64,000 bases of DNA. Origin: JAJXXT01 sp963764465. GTDB taxonomy: Bacteria > Pseudomonadota > Alphaproteobacteria > Acetobacterales > Acetobacteraceae. Under the pieces are notes generated by a model. That model did not search any database, had not been told where the DNA came from, and saw only the letters and a program-made list of their open reading frames with translations. Every line of letters begins with the position of its first letter. Within the stretch, counting starts at the first letter, position 1. The DNA lies in NCBI GenBank assembly GCA_963764465.1, contig CAVXSO010000007.1, positions 620,001 through 684,000 of the forward strand, in the 5' to 3' direction. A program made the translations under genes and the position numbers. This document shows, one piece after another, positions 1 to 6,949 of this stretch.

Positions 1-10
1 CAGGCTAACA

Positions 11-37
11 CGCCCCCCGCGCGCAGGCGAGGGGGCG
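11..37 (-). terminator. Possible terminator of the cold-shock gene
   Basis: Arms CGCCCCC (11-17) and GGGGGCG (31-37) can form a GC-rich hairpin just past the stop of the minus-strand cold-shock gene. The loop is 13 nt and there is no clear U-tract on the minus strand, so termination activity is only a guess. Confidence 0.3.
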
Positions 38-50
38 CGCCCGCCGCCGG

Positions 51-260
51 TCAGTCCCCCGTGCTGAGGTTGACCGCGGCCGATCGTCCATTCTGCTGCT
101 GCTCGATGTCGAAGTTGACCTTCTGGCCTTCGTTGAGCGTGCGCATACCGGCCTTCTGCACGGCGCTGATGTGCACGAACACATCCTTGCCGCCGGTATC
201 CGGGGCGATGAAGCCATAACCTTTGGTCGGGTTGAACCATTTGACGACGCCGTGGGGCAT
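51..260 (-). CDS. Cold-shock protein (single CSD domain)
   Basis: A 69-residue single-domain cold-shock protein, expected to bind single-stranded RNA or DNA and act as a cytoplasmic RNA chaperone. The fold's signatures are visible: VVKWFN near the N-terminus, RNP-1 KGYGFI (about residues 13-18) and RNP-2 VFVHI (27-31). I start at the ATG at 260 because the longer frame to 374 adds 38 residues with no family resemblance, and a purine-rich GAGGCGG lies about 7 nt upstream of this ATG. It stands alone on its strand. A second, clearly related family member lies at 28677-28883, so the genome has at least two copies. Cold induction cannot be told from sequence. Confidence 0.95.
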   Translation of the reverse strand: MPHGVVKWFNPTKGYGFIAPDTGGKDVFVHISAVQKAGMRTLNEGQKVNFDIEQQQNGRSAAVNLSTGD

Positions 261-502
261 TGACGTTCCGCCTCTCCTTGCCTGCAGGCACCCTGGAGAT
301 GGGACGCAGTCGTCGAACACGCAGCCTAGCCGGGTCCGACGCCCCAGGTTGCCATCGTGAAATATGCCGCGCATCCCATCGGCCCGGCGGATGCGCGTCC
401 CGCCTCACGATACCGCTGCCCGTCTTGCGCGCAGGAATAACGGCACCGCAACGCGGACCATAAAGGCGTTGGAGCGGGACCGCAACGGAGCGGTCCGCCG
501 CG

Positions 503-1012
503 TCAGGCGGCGGCCTCGTCCCGCCGGTCCCGCACCTTCACGTAGGCGATCGCGGCATGCCGCTCGCAATACGGTTTCCCCGGCACCGCGTCGTCGTCGC
601 AGAAGCGGAAGCTCGGCGTGCCAGGCTCGCCCATCGGCCAGGAACAGGTGAGCGGGCGGGTCGAGCGCCAGGCCGGTCGCGGCGTGTTGCGCACCACGGG
701 TTCGCGCAGCACCGGTTCGCGCAGGATCGCCTCCACCGGCGAGGGCGCGGCGGTCTCGGTCGCCGCGGGGGCGGCCGCGGTCGCCAGCGGCGGCAGCGTC
801 GGGCCGGTCACGCGGCGCGGCTGCGGCGGGCGAGAGGAACGGCCGCCCGCCTCGCGGCGGATCGGCGACGGACGCGACGGCAGATTGAGCCGGTGCGCCT
901 TGCCCACCACCGCGTTCTTGGAGATGCCCATGCGGCGCCCGATCTCCGCGGTCGAGTACCCCTCGGCCCACAGCCCGCGCAGCCGTTCGATAGTCTCCGC
1001 GTTCCACTCCAT
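503..1012 (-). CDS. gcrA: GcrA family cell-cycle regulator
   Basis: A 169-residue GcrA homologue, the alphaproteobacterial regulator that binds RNA polymerase sigma-70 and activates promoters carrying CcrM-methylated GANTC sites. The N-terminal helix-turn-helix starting MEWNAETIERLRGLW and continuing through IGRRMGISKNAVVGK is diagnostic. It is followed by a Pro/Ala/Arg-rich linker and a C-terminal part with CSWP and C-x-x-H residues (PYCERH) typical of the family. The ATG at 1012 is chosen because the family starts there; the frame continues to 1168 but the extra 52 residues look unrelated. Three GANTC motifs lie about 150-180 nt upstream (see separate entry), suggesting methylation-linked control. 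No cell-cycle partner gene is adjacent. Confidence 0.95.
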   Translation of the reverse strand: MEWNAETIERLRGLWAEGYSTAEIGRRMGISKNAVVGKAHRLNLPSRPSPIRREAGGRSSRPPQPRRVTGPTLPPLATAAAPAATETAAPSPVEAILREPVLREPVVRNTPRPAWRSTRPLTCSWPMGEPGTPSFRFCDDDAVPGKPYCERHAAIAYVKVRDRRDEAAA

Positions 1013-1157
1013 TTCGTGGCCTCCCAGTACCTGACCCCTAGATACGGTAGCGAACTGGCAGCCAAAATCAACGAACTTCGCGACTGGCGACCGCAAAAAC
1101 TTGTGGAAAACCCCTCCGACACCCCCAATCATTAGGGGTTGTCGCGTCCGGTGAGAT

Positions 1158-1195
1158 GAATCCGGCACCGTGGCGTCGAATCAACCGATTGAGTC
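1158..1195. promoter_or_regulatory. Cluster of three GANTC sites upstream of gcrA
   Basis: GAATC at 1158-1162, GAATC at 1178-1182 and GAGTC at 1191-1195 lie within 38 nt, roughly 150-180 nt upstream of the gcrA start. GANTC is the CcrM methylation site in alphaproteobacteria, and GcrA acts at methylated GANTC promoters. In DNA this GC-rich a GANTC is expected only about once in 350 nt, so three together are unlikely by chance. Whether they serve gcrA is inferred. Confidence 0.5.
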
Positions 1196-1291
1196 TGGGG
1201 CTTCGTCATCGACCCGCCTCGCGGCCGCCGGCTCAGCGAATGCGCGAGGCTTCCGCAACCGCGTCAACCGGCCCGCCGGGATGCGCCGCGG

Positions 1292-2242
1292 CTAGAACAG
1301 CAGGCCCTTGCGCAGCATGCCGTGCACGCCCTTCTCGCCGTTCACCGTCTGGGTCACGCGGAAATCCACCGCCAGCGAGCAGAACTGGTACGCCTGCTCA
1401 CGCGACAGGTTCGAGCGTGCGACGATCAGCGAAATCATCTCCCGCAATGCCTGTTTCATCGCGAGGTCCAGGTCCTCGTTCATGCCCATGGTGATCCAGT
1501 GCGTCGCCGTCTCGGCGCGCGGATAGGTCAGCGCCGGTCCCGCGCCCTGCCTCTTGTGCAGCACGAAGGTGAAGGTGCCGGTGAGGCACATCTCGAGCGC
1601 GTTGATGCAGACCTCGCCATCGCCCTGCACGCCATGGCCGTCGCCCACGGAAAACAGCGCGCCAGGCGCATGCACCGGCAGGAACAGCGTGGTGCCGGCG
1701 ACGAGTTCCTTGTTGTCCAGATTGCCGCCATGGGCGCGCGGCTGCACGGTTGAGATCGTGCCCCACGCTGCCGGCGGCGCGAGGCCCATCACCCCGAAGA
1801 ACGGCGCCAGTTGCAGCTCCACCCCATAGGACAGCTTGCAGGTGCGCCGCGCCCGGTCCACCGGGATGTGGCTCAGGAAGCGTTCGTGAAAATCCTCCGG
1901 CAGCGTGCCGGCGAGCGGGCGGAAGCCGCAATATCCCCAGTCGGCACCGAGCTCGATCGCCTCGATGTGGATTTCCAGCGCATCGCCCGGCTCCGCCCCC
2001 GCGATCGCGATCGGGCCGGTCACGATGTGCCCGCCCATGCGGGGCAGGTTCGCCGCATGGATCGCCGCCAGCGCCGGCGGGATCGCCATGGCGGAGCCTG
2101 GCGGAGGCATCACCTCCGGCGAGCCGGAAACGCATTCCACCGTGACCGTGTCGCCGGAAGCAACGGTGAGCACCGGCTCGTAGGCGGCATCGAAACTGCC
2201 CCAGCGAACGGTCTCGGGCGTGGCGGCGAGGTTGTGCTTCAT
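1292..2242 (-). CDS. Acetamidase/formamidase family protein
   Basis: A 316-residue member of the FmdA/AmdA family, zinc-type amidases that hydrolyse formamide or short aliphatic amides to the acid and ammonia. Visible family features are the N-terminal substrate-domain sequence with MGGHIVTGPIAI and the hallmark GDGHGVQGDGEVC in the middle of the protein. The ATG at 2242 overlaps the TGA of mtnC by 4 nt (ATGA), so it is almost certainly translated with the methionine-salvage genes. Acireductone dioxygenase releases formate rather than formamide, so the link to that pathway is not obvious; the substrate is unknown. Confidence 0.9.
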   Translation of the reverse strand: MKHNLAATPETVRWGSFDAAYEPVLTVASGDTVTVECVSGSPEVMPPPGSAMAIPPALAAIHAANLPRMGGHIVTGPIAIAGAEPGDALEIHIEAIELGADWGYCGFRPLAGTLPEDFHERFLSHIPVDRARRTCKLSYGVELQLAPFFGVMGLAPPAAWGTISTVQPRAHGGNLDNKELVAGTTLFLPVHAPGALFSVGDGHGVQGDGEVCINALEMCLTGTFTFVLHKRQGAGPALTYPRAETATHWITMGMNEDLDLAMKQALREMISLIVARSNLSREQAYQFCSLAVDFRVTQTVNGEKGVHGMLRKGLLF

Positions 2243-2916
2243 GCTGGCTCCGGCAGGTTGAAGGCGCGGGCGACGGCGGCGAAATCCGGTCCGTGCGGAT
2301 GGCGCGCGCTGGCGACGGTCCTGTCCGCCGCGCGCACAAGCTGGAAGGATAAAAGCCCGGCCTCCCGCGCGGCATCGAGCTCGGCCTCGGCGTCCGAGAG
2401 GAACAGGATCATTCCAGGCTCCGCGCGCAGCTCCCCAGCGATATGGCGATAGCTTGCGGCCTCGCGCTTGGCGCCCACGCGCGTGTCGAAGAAGTAGCGG
2501 AAAACCGGCAGGAGGTCGCCAGCCACGGAATGACCGAACAGCAGCCTCTGCGCCGCGACCGAGCCCGAGGAATAGACCGCGAGCACCACGCCGCCGTCCG
2601 ACCAGGCCCGCAGATACGCCGCCACCTCCGGGTAGAGCGCGCCCTTGAGCGAGCCGTCCGCGTAGCCTTCTTCCCAGATCCGGCCCTGGATTTCCTTGAG
2701 CGCGGTCTCCTTGCGGTCGGCATCCATCCAGCCGAGCAGGGTAGCGAGCTTGTCGCCCGGCGCGCCGCCAGGCACGTCCGCCAGCACCGCGCCGCCGGCA
2801 TTCGCCGCCACCCAGGCCGCAAGCCGCGCCCGCGCGTACGGAAACAGCGTGTCGCGAACGAAGGCGATGGGGCTGGTCGTGCCCTCGATATCGGTGACGA
2901 CGAAAGACGGGCTCAC
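2239..2916 (-). CDS. mtnC: Enolase-phosphatase E1 (methionine salvage)
   Basis: A 225-residue HAD-family enzyme that enolises and dephosphorylates 2,3-diketo-5-methylthiopentyl-1-phosphate to the acireductone in methionine salvage. The nucleophile motif is altered in the way typical of MtnC (VVTDIEGTTSPIAFV near the N-terminus), and later HAD motifs SSGS and FLSDAEAELDAA are visible. It starts with GTG at 2916; this GTG overlaps the TGA of mtnD (GTGA), which supports the start. It lies between mtnD and the amidase in a tightly packed operon. Confidence 0.95.
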   Translation of the reverse strand: MSPSFVVTDIEGTTSPIAFVRDTLFPYARARLAAWVAANAGGAVLADVPGGAPGDKLATLLGWMDADRKETALKEIQGRIWEEGYADGSLKGALYPEVAAYLRAWSDGGVVLAVYSSGSVAAQRLLFGHSVAGDLLPVFRYFFDTRVGAKREAASYRHIAGELRAEPGMILFLSDAEAELDAAREAGLLSFQLVRAADRTVASARHPHGPDFAAVARAFNLPEPA

Positions 2917-3455
2917 GCGGCGGCGGGGAACCGCGCGCTGATATCGTCGCCGGTGTAGTGCGCGACCCAGCCGGAGGTATCGGTGAAGACGCGCAGCGCC
3001 GTGAAGCGCGGCGCCTCGCCGGCATCGAACCAGTGGCGCGTGTTGGCCGGCACGGAGATCAGGTCCCCCGCCTCGCAGCGCGCGTCCCAGACGCGGCCGG
3101 CAATGTGCATGACGAAATTGCCGCCGCCATGGACGAAGAAACGCACCTCGTCCTCGGTATGCGTGTGCTCGGCCAGGAATTTCTGCCGCAGCGCCGCGGC
3201 GTTCGGGTTGTCCGGCATGAGCTTGATGACATCCGCGGAACCTGCGCCGGTCTCGCCCATCAGCCCGTCGAGATAGGGGCGGTAGGCAGCGAGAATGGTC
3301 TCGGCATCGTCGTCCGGCGAAAGCGTGACCGGGCTCTTCCAGCGCTCGAAGCGGACGCCGATCTCCTTCAGCGCCGCCGCGATCTCCTGCGCATTCTCGG
3401 TCGCGAGCACCGGCGTCCCCGGCGCGTCATCGCGATAGACGGTCAGACGGCTCAT
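2913..3455 (-). CDS. mtnD: Acireductone dioxygenase
   Basis: A 180-residue cupin enzyme that splits the acireductone with oxygen to formate and the keto acid precursor of methionine (Fe form) or off-pathway products (Ni form). The metal ligands are recognisable as H97, H99 and E103 in EHTHTEDEVRFFVHG and H141 in SVPANTRHWFD, matching the family spacing. The start at 3455 overlaps the mtnB stop by 4 nt; the open frame extends further upstream but only as a shadow of mtnB. Length is normal. Confidence 0.96.
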   Translation of the reverse strand: MSRLTVYRDDAPGTPVLATENAQEIAAALKEIGVRFERWKSPVTLSPDDDAETILAAYRPYLDGLMGETGAGSADVIKLMPDNPNAAALRQKFLAEHTHTEDEVRFFVHGGGNFVMHIAGRVWDARCEAGDLISVPANTRHWFDAGEAPRFTALRVFTDTSGWVAHYTGDDISARFPAAA

Positions 3456-4120
3456 CGCTTCCTCCTCTCGAGATCGCCCCTCCGGATCTCGCATTCCAGC
3501 AGGAACTCCAGCGCCTCCAGCCGCGCCCGCGCGGTTGGCATGTCCGGGCCCCAGGCATACACGCCGTGGCCACGCAGCGCATAGCCGAGCGGCGCACCCG
3601 CTGCCAGCGTTGGCTCGATCCGTCCCGCCAGTTCCGCGATGTTCTGCGCGTTGTCGAACACCGGCAGCACCGCCTCGGCCTCGTGCGTCGGGAAGCCGAA
3701 CGCCTTCAGCACCTCGTGGCCGGTGAACACCAGGCTGCCGGGCTGCGTCGTCGTCAGCACCGTCGCCGCCACGGAATGCCCGTGCAGTACGGCGCCCACG
3801 TCGGGAAACAGCCGGTAGAGCTGGCAGTGCAGCAACGTCTCGGCACTCGGCCGCGCCGGCGTGATGGCGCGGCCGGCGAGGTCCACCAGCATCACGTCGC
3901 CGGGCGAGAGGAACCCCTTGTGGCAGCCGCTGCGCGTGATCGCCACGCGCTCCGCCGCCACACGGACACTGATGTTGCCCGCCGTCGCGCGCACCCATCC
4001 GAGCGCATCCATGCGCTCGCCGGCCTCGATGATCTCGGTGGCGGCCCAGGCCGGGACGGTACCGGGCTGCCCGACCGCGCCTCCGGCCGCGGGGAGGGCG
4101 GTCGCGAGCTCGATCGCCAA
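3452..4120 (-). CDS. mtnB: Methylthioribulose-1-phosphate dehydratase
   Basis: A 222-residue class II aldolase-fold enzyme that dehydrates methylthioribulose-1-phosphate in methionine salvage. Zinc ligands are visible at H113 and H115 (VLHGHSVAA) and H185 (LRGHGVYAWG), with the catalytic Glu candidate at E94. The first codon is TTG at 4120, only 2 nt after the tatA stop, with AGGG about 6 nt upstream; the next in-frame ATG (residue 37) would cut into the fold, so TTG is preferred. No mtnA, mtnK or mtnN is seen here, so the earlier steps must be encoded elsewhere. Confidence 0.94.
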   Translation of the reverse strand: MAIELATALPAAGGAVGQPGTVPAWAATEIIEAGERMDALGWVRATAGNISVRVAAERVAITRSGCHKGFLSPGDVMLVDLAGRAITPARPSAETLLHCQLYRLFPDVGAVLHGHSVAATVLTTTQPGSLVFTGHEVLKAFGFPTHEAEAVLPVFDNAQNIAELAGRIEPTLAAGAPLGYALRGHGVYAWGPDMPTARARLEALEFLLECEIRRGDLERRKR

Positions 4121-4122
4121 CC

Positions 4123-4365
4123 TCAGCCCTGGTGCGCCGACGTGGTCTGCTGCGTGTTGGAGGGCTGCTGCGCGTTGGTGATGGAACCCGCCGGCTTCTG
4201 CGCCGAGGCTTCCATGGACGCGTCGTCGTCCTCCGACATGTTCTTCTTGAACGCCTTGATACCCTTTGCGAAATCGCCCATCAGGTGGCTCACCTTGCCG
4301 CCGCCGAACAGCAGCAGCACCACCAGCAGCACAACCATCCAGTGCCAGATGCTGAACGAACCCAT
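4123..4365 (-). CDS. tatA: Sec-independent protein translocase subunit TatA
   Basis: An 80-residue TatA protein, the pore-forming component of the twin-arginine translocase. It has one N-terminal transmembrane helix (residues about 5-21), the conserved FGGGK hinge, the amphipathic helix with GDFAKGIKAFKK, and an acidic then polar Gln/Thr-rich tail. A perfect AGGAGG lies 5-6 nt before the ATG. Unusually it is not next to tatB/tatC but heads the mtnB-mtnD-mtnC-amidase run, with a 2-nt gap to mtnB. A probable Tat substrate is encoded at 18640-20179. Confidence 0.95.
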   Translation of the reverse strand: MGSFSIWHWMVVLLVVLLLFGGGKVSHLMGDFAKGIKAFKKNMSEDDDASMEASAQKPAGSITNAQQPSNTQQTTSAHQG

Positions 4366-4366
4366 T

Positions 4367-4573
4367 CTATCCTCCTAGCAGGGGAGCCTTCCCCTTCGCC
4401 GCGTCACATGGACCGGCCCCGCCAATGATGCAAGCCATGTTTCGCAAGCGGCACAATCGCGCGGCCACCGGCTTGCCGGATGCCTTGCCGAGCGCCTTCC
4501 TGGGCACCTTCCGGCCCTTCCTGGGCAGCACCTTCCTGGGCGCCTTCCCGAGCACCTTGCCCGGAGGGCGGCC
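4367..4573 (-). other. In-frame Lys/Arg-rich extension after the CHAP gene stop
   Basis: Directly after the TGA of the CHAP lipoprotein gene the same reading frame stays open for 68 codons and ends with a TAG one base before the tatA ATG, inside the tatA ribosome-binding site. It encodes a repetitive basic stretch with units such as GKAPRK, PRKGRK and PRKALGK. A GTG at 4555 could also start it as a separate 62-residue ORF. It could be a former C-terminal tail cut off by a nonsense change, a small basic protein, or non-coding repetitive DNA. I cannot decide between these. Confidence 0.35.
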
Positions 4574-5164
4574 TCAGCCCCCGGCGACCAGGCGCGCACG
4601 TGGCGGCGGCCGGCCGACGGTCTCCATGCCGAACTGTGCCGCCGGCTCCACTGCGCGGGCAATTTCCGCGTGCGTCGCCGGCCGCCCGGGCAGGATGAAG
4701 CCCACGGCGGAGTATGTGTGCGTCCCCAGCCGATGCGTCGGCGGCCACCAGACCCGCACCTCGGTCCAGTCATTGTCCGGCGAGACATCGACGATGAGTT
4801 GGTCCCGGTCGACCACTCCAGGCTCCCAATTCGCCTGCGTCACCTCCACGCGCCGGGCATCGATGAGGCGGGAGACGACGGCGAGATGGCCGCGCGGCAA
4901 CCGCGACTGCCGGCCCAGCACCAGGACCGCGCCGATTTCCGGGCTGTCGCCGCGGCGGTAGCGGCCAGCCGCCTGCGGCCACCAGGTCGCGGCATCGCCA
5001 TAGAGCGCGATGCCGGAGAGTTCGCGCGCGAACGGCTCGCATTGCAGGCCGGGATGGTAGCTCTCGCCGGCCCGGAGCGGGCCGGTCGCCGGCCCCGAGG
5101 CACAGGCCGCCAGCAACACGGGCAGCAGAAGCAAGGCAAGCCGTAACAAGAACGTACGGAACAT
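4574..5164 (-). CDS. CHAP-domain lipoprotein
   Basis: A 196-residue lipoprotein with a signal peptide and lipobox LAAC (Cys about residue 21), followed by a CHAP-type cysteine amidase/peptidase domain. Candidate catalytic residues are Cys in LQCEPFARE and His in RGHLAVVSR, with an acidic or Asn residue in TQANWEPG. CHAP proteins usually cleave peptidoglycan cross-links or amide bonds. The expected location is the periplasmic face of a membrane. Its C-terminus may be shortened: the frame continues past the TGA with a Lys-rich stretch (see previous entry). Confidence 0.8.
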   Translation of the reverse strand: MFRTFLLRLALLLLPVLLAACASGPATGPLRAGESYHPGLQCEPFARELSGIALYGDAATWWPQAAGRYRRGDSPEIGAVLVLGRQSRLPRGHLAVVSRLIDARRVEVTQANWEPGVVDRDQLIVDVSPDNDWTEVRVWWPPTHRLGTHTYSAVGFILPGRPATHAEIARAVEPAAQFGMETVGRPPPRARLVAGG

Positions 5165-5221
5165 GGCTGCACGTTCATATCAGAAACGACCCGCAACACT
5201 CCAGAAAATCCGCGGCGCAGA

Positions 5222-5249
5222 ACGGCGAGAAGGCCACGGCGAGAAGGCC
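5222..5249. repeat. Perfect 14-nt tandem duplication
   Basis: The 14-mer ACGGCGAGAAGGCC occurs twice back to back at 5222-5235 and 5236-5249 in the intergenic region upstream of the CHAP lipoprotein gene. It could be replication slippage or a pair of binding sites. Confidence 0.6.
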
Positions 5250-5280
5250 ATCGCCGGGAGCCCATCGCGCCGGACCGGCC

Positions 5281-5320
5281 ATGCCGGGTCTGGCGGCGAC
5301 GCCTGCCGGGAACCCGGCAT
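5281..5320. repeat. Inverted repeat upstream of the CHAP gene
   Basis: Arms ATGCCGGGT (5281-5289) and ACCCGGCAT (5312-5320) form a perfect 9-bp inverted repeat with a 22-nt spacer in the gap between the MFS gene and the CHAP gene. It may be an operator or an RNA hairpin in a plus-strand transcript ending at the terminator near 5523. Confidence 0.45.
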
Positions 5321-5426
5321 GCGTGGAAGGCGTAGCGGGATCTAGCGCCGACGCGACACTATGGCGCAGTTTTCACGCTGCTATCACGTTACCGTCTTAG
5401 AGATGGGACGAGGCCGGTGGACGGCT

Positions 5427-6650
5427 TCAGGACTCCCTCCCAATCCGCGGCGCCCCGCCCCCCGGGGTTGCTGGCCGCGGCACCTTGGGGGCGGCGCCGA
5501 CCATTCGGCGCCGCCCCTCTTTTGGCACCAGCAGGGCGGCGAGCAGGCCAGCGACGGCGCCGAGGGCGAACAGCGGGAGATGCGATCCGGTGGCCGCGAG
5601 CATGGCTGCCAGCGCGAAGCCCGCGACCGTCTGCGCCGCTCCCCAGGCCGCCGTGCCCAGCCGCCAGATCGCCGGCGCCCGCTCGCCCGCGATGTCCCAC
5701 CCGGCAGGGATGATCAGGGTCGTGGCCCCCACCGCGCTGCCGCCGGCCAGCAGCGTGGACAGCACCAGCACCGGCACGGCGTGCAGCAGCACCGGCAGCA
5801 GCGCCGCCAGACCCTGGATCGCGACGCTCGCCCGGTAGACCTTGACCGTACCGAAACGGATCGCCAGCGCCGAGAACAGGCCCGGACCCAAGATCGCGGC
5901 AAGCCCGAAGCCGAGCCAGCCCAGCGCCCCGATGGTCGCGCCATAGCCCAGCCCGCGCGCGAGGAAATCCGGCCAGAACAACATGTGCGGCGTGATCGCG
6001 ACGGCGGAGACGGCATAGGACAGGATCAGCATCCACGCGGCTCGGGGCAGGCGCGGCAGGCCGGGATCGGGCGGCGGCGCCACGTCCGGCACATGACGCC
6101 AGGCGAGCAGCGACAGGGCAGCGGCGGAAGCGGCCAGCGCCAGCCAGGTCGCCGCAACACCCCAGGGCAGCAGCAGCGGCACGATCGCCGCCCCGATCGC
6201 GATGCCGCCGCCCACGCCGGCGAACATCACGCCGCCTGCGCGCGGGCGCTGCTCCGCCGGCACGGCGATCTGCACCGCGGGGCCGGCGAGCACCATCAGC
6301 GTGCCGCCTGCCACCCCCGCGAGCGTGCGCCATGGCAGCAGCCAGGCCAGCCCGCCCCGGTGCGCGCAGAGCAGGAAACAGAGCGCCGCAACCGCCATCG
6401 CGCCACGCAGCGCCCGCCCCACGCCGAGCAGGCGCCCGGTCCAGCCCGCGGCGAGCGCGCCCGCGAGGTAGCCCGCGAAATTGGCCCCGCCCAACGCGCC
6501 GGCCTGGCCGGGCGTGAGCCAGCGCGCCGCCACCATCACCGGCAGCAGCGGCGAATAGGCGAAGCGCTGCAGCCCAACGCCAATCAGCGTCGCGCAAAGC
6601 CCGGCCAGGATGGGACCGGAAACGATGCGGCCACGGGCAGGCCGCCTCAC
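5427..6650 (-). CDS. YbfB/YjiJ-family MFS transporter
   Basis: A 407-residue hydrophobic protein with about twelve membrane segments and the YbfB/YjiJ major-facilitator pattern, starting GLCATLIGVGLQRFAYSPLLP and containing LTPGQAGALGGANFAGYL in helix 2. The substrate is unknown. I start at the GTG at 6650, which overlaps the azlD stop (GTGA); the longer open frame upstream is a shadow of azlD and azlC. The last 25 codons overlap a perfect plus-strand terminator hairpin at 5488-5523. Confidence 0.85.
   Translation of the reverse strand: MRRPARGRIVSGPILAGLCATLIGVGLQRFAYSPLLPVMVAARWLTPGQAGALGGANFAGYLAGALAAGWTGRLLGVGRALRGAMAVAALCFLLCAHRGGLAWLLPWRTLAGVAGGTLMVLAGPAVQIAVPAEQRPRAGGVMFAGVGGGIAIGAAIVPLLLPWGVAATWLALAASAAALSLLAWRHVPDVAPPPDPGLPRLPRAAWMLILSYAVSAVAITPHMLFWPDFLARGLGYGATIGALGWLGFGLAAILGPGLFSALAIRFGTVKVYRASVAIQGLAALLPVLLHAVPVLVLSTLLAGGSAVGATTLIIPAGWDIAGERAPAIWRLGTAAWGAAQTVAGFALAAMLAATGSHLPLFALGAVAGLLAALLVPKEGRRRMVGAAPKVPRPATPGGGAPRIGRES
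5488..5523 (+). terminator. Strong intrinsic terminator on the plus strand
   Basis: Arms GGGGCGGCGCCGA (5488-5500) and TCGGCGCCGCCCC (5505-5517) pair perfectly over 13 bp around a CCAT loop and are followed on the plus strand by TCTTTT. This is a textbook intrinsic terminator, yet no plus-strand gene precedes it; it sits inside the 3' end of the minus-strand MFS gene. It may end an unannotated antisense or small RNA. Confidence 0.7.
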
Positions 6651-6949
6651 CGCAACAGCCAGATCACCCAGGTCGCCGCGGTACCGAGGAAAATGCCGGC
6701 AACGAGGTTGCGGGTGGCGGCCATGGCGCCGAGTGTGACCACCGCGCCGACCCACGACGGCAGGCCGCCATGCACCAGCGCCGGGGCGACGTAGCTGATG
6801 AAAATCCCGCCCGGGATGTATGAAAGCACGGAGCGCAGCAACGGCGTCGGGCGGATGCGCGTGAAGATCAGGTAGCCGCCGGCGCGGCAGGCATAGGTCG
6901 CGAGCATCATCGCGATGATCGCGGCCAGCGTGGCGAGCGACAGGCTCAT
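6647..6949 (-). CDS. azlD: AzlD-family branched-chain amino acid export subunit
   Basis: A 100-residue protein with three to four hydrophobic segments, matching the small subunit of the AzlCD (YgaZH-type) branched-chain amino acid exporter. Recognisable pieces are the N-terminal AIIAMMLATYACRAGGY and the middle SYIPGGIFISYVAPAL. The ATG at 6949 overlaps the azlC stop by 4 nt, as expected for the two-subunit exporter. Confidence 0.92.
   Translation of the reverse strand: MSLSLATLAAIIAMMLATYACRAGGYLIFTRIRPTPLLRSVLSYIPGGIFISYVAPALVHGGLPSWVGAVVTLGAMAATRNLVAGIFLGTAATWVIWLLR

Noticed and set aside
5222..5249. CRISPR-like array
   Set aside because: Only two adjacent copies with no spacers.
5361..6794. 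477-codon plus-strand open frame
   Set aside because: Antisense shadow of the MFS gene, rich in Arg/Gln/His; not a protein. The terminator at its start was kept as a separate signal.
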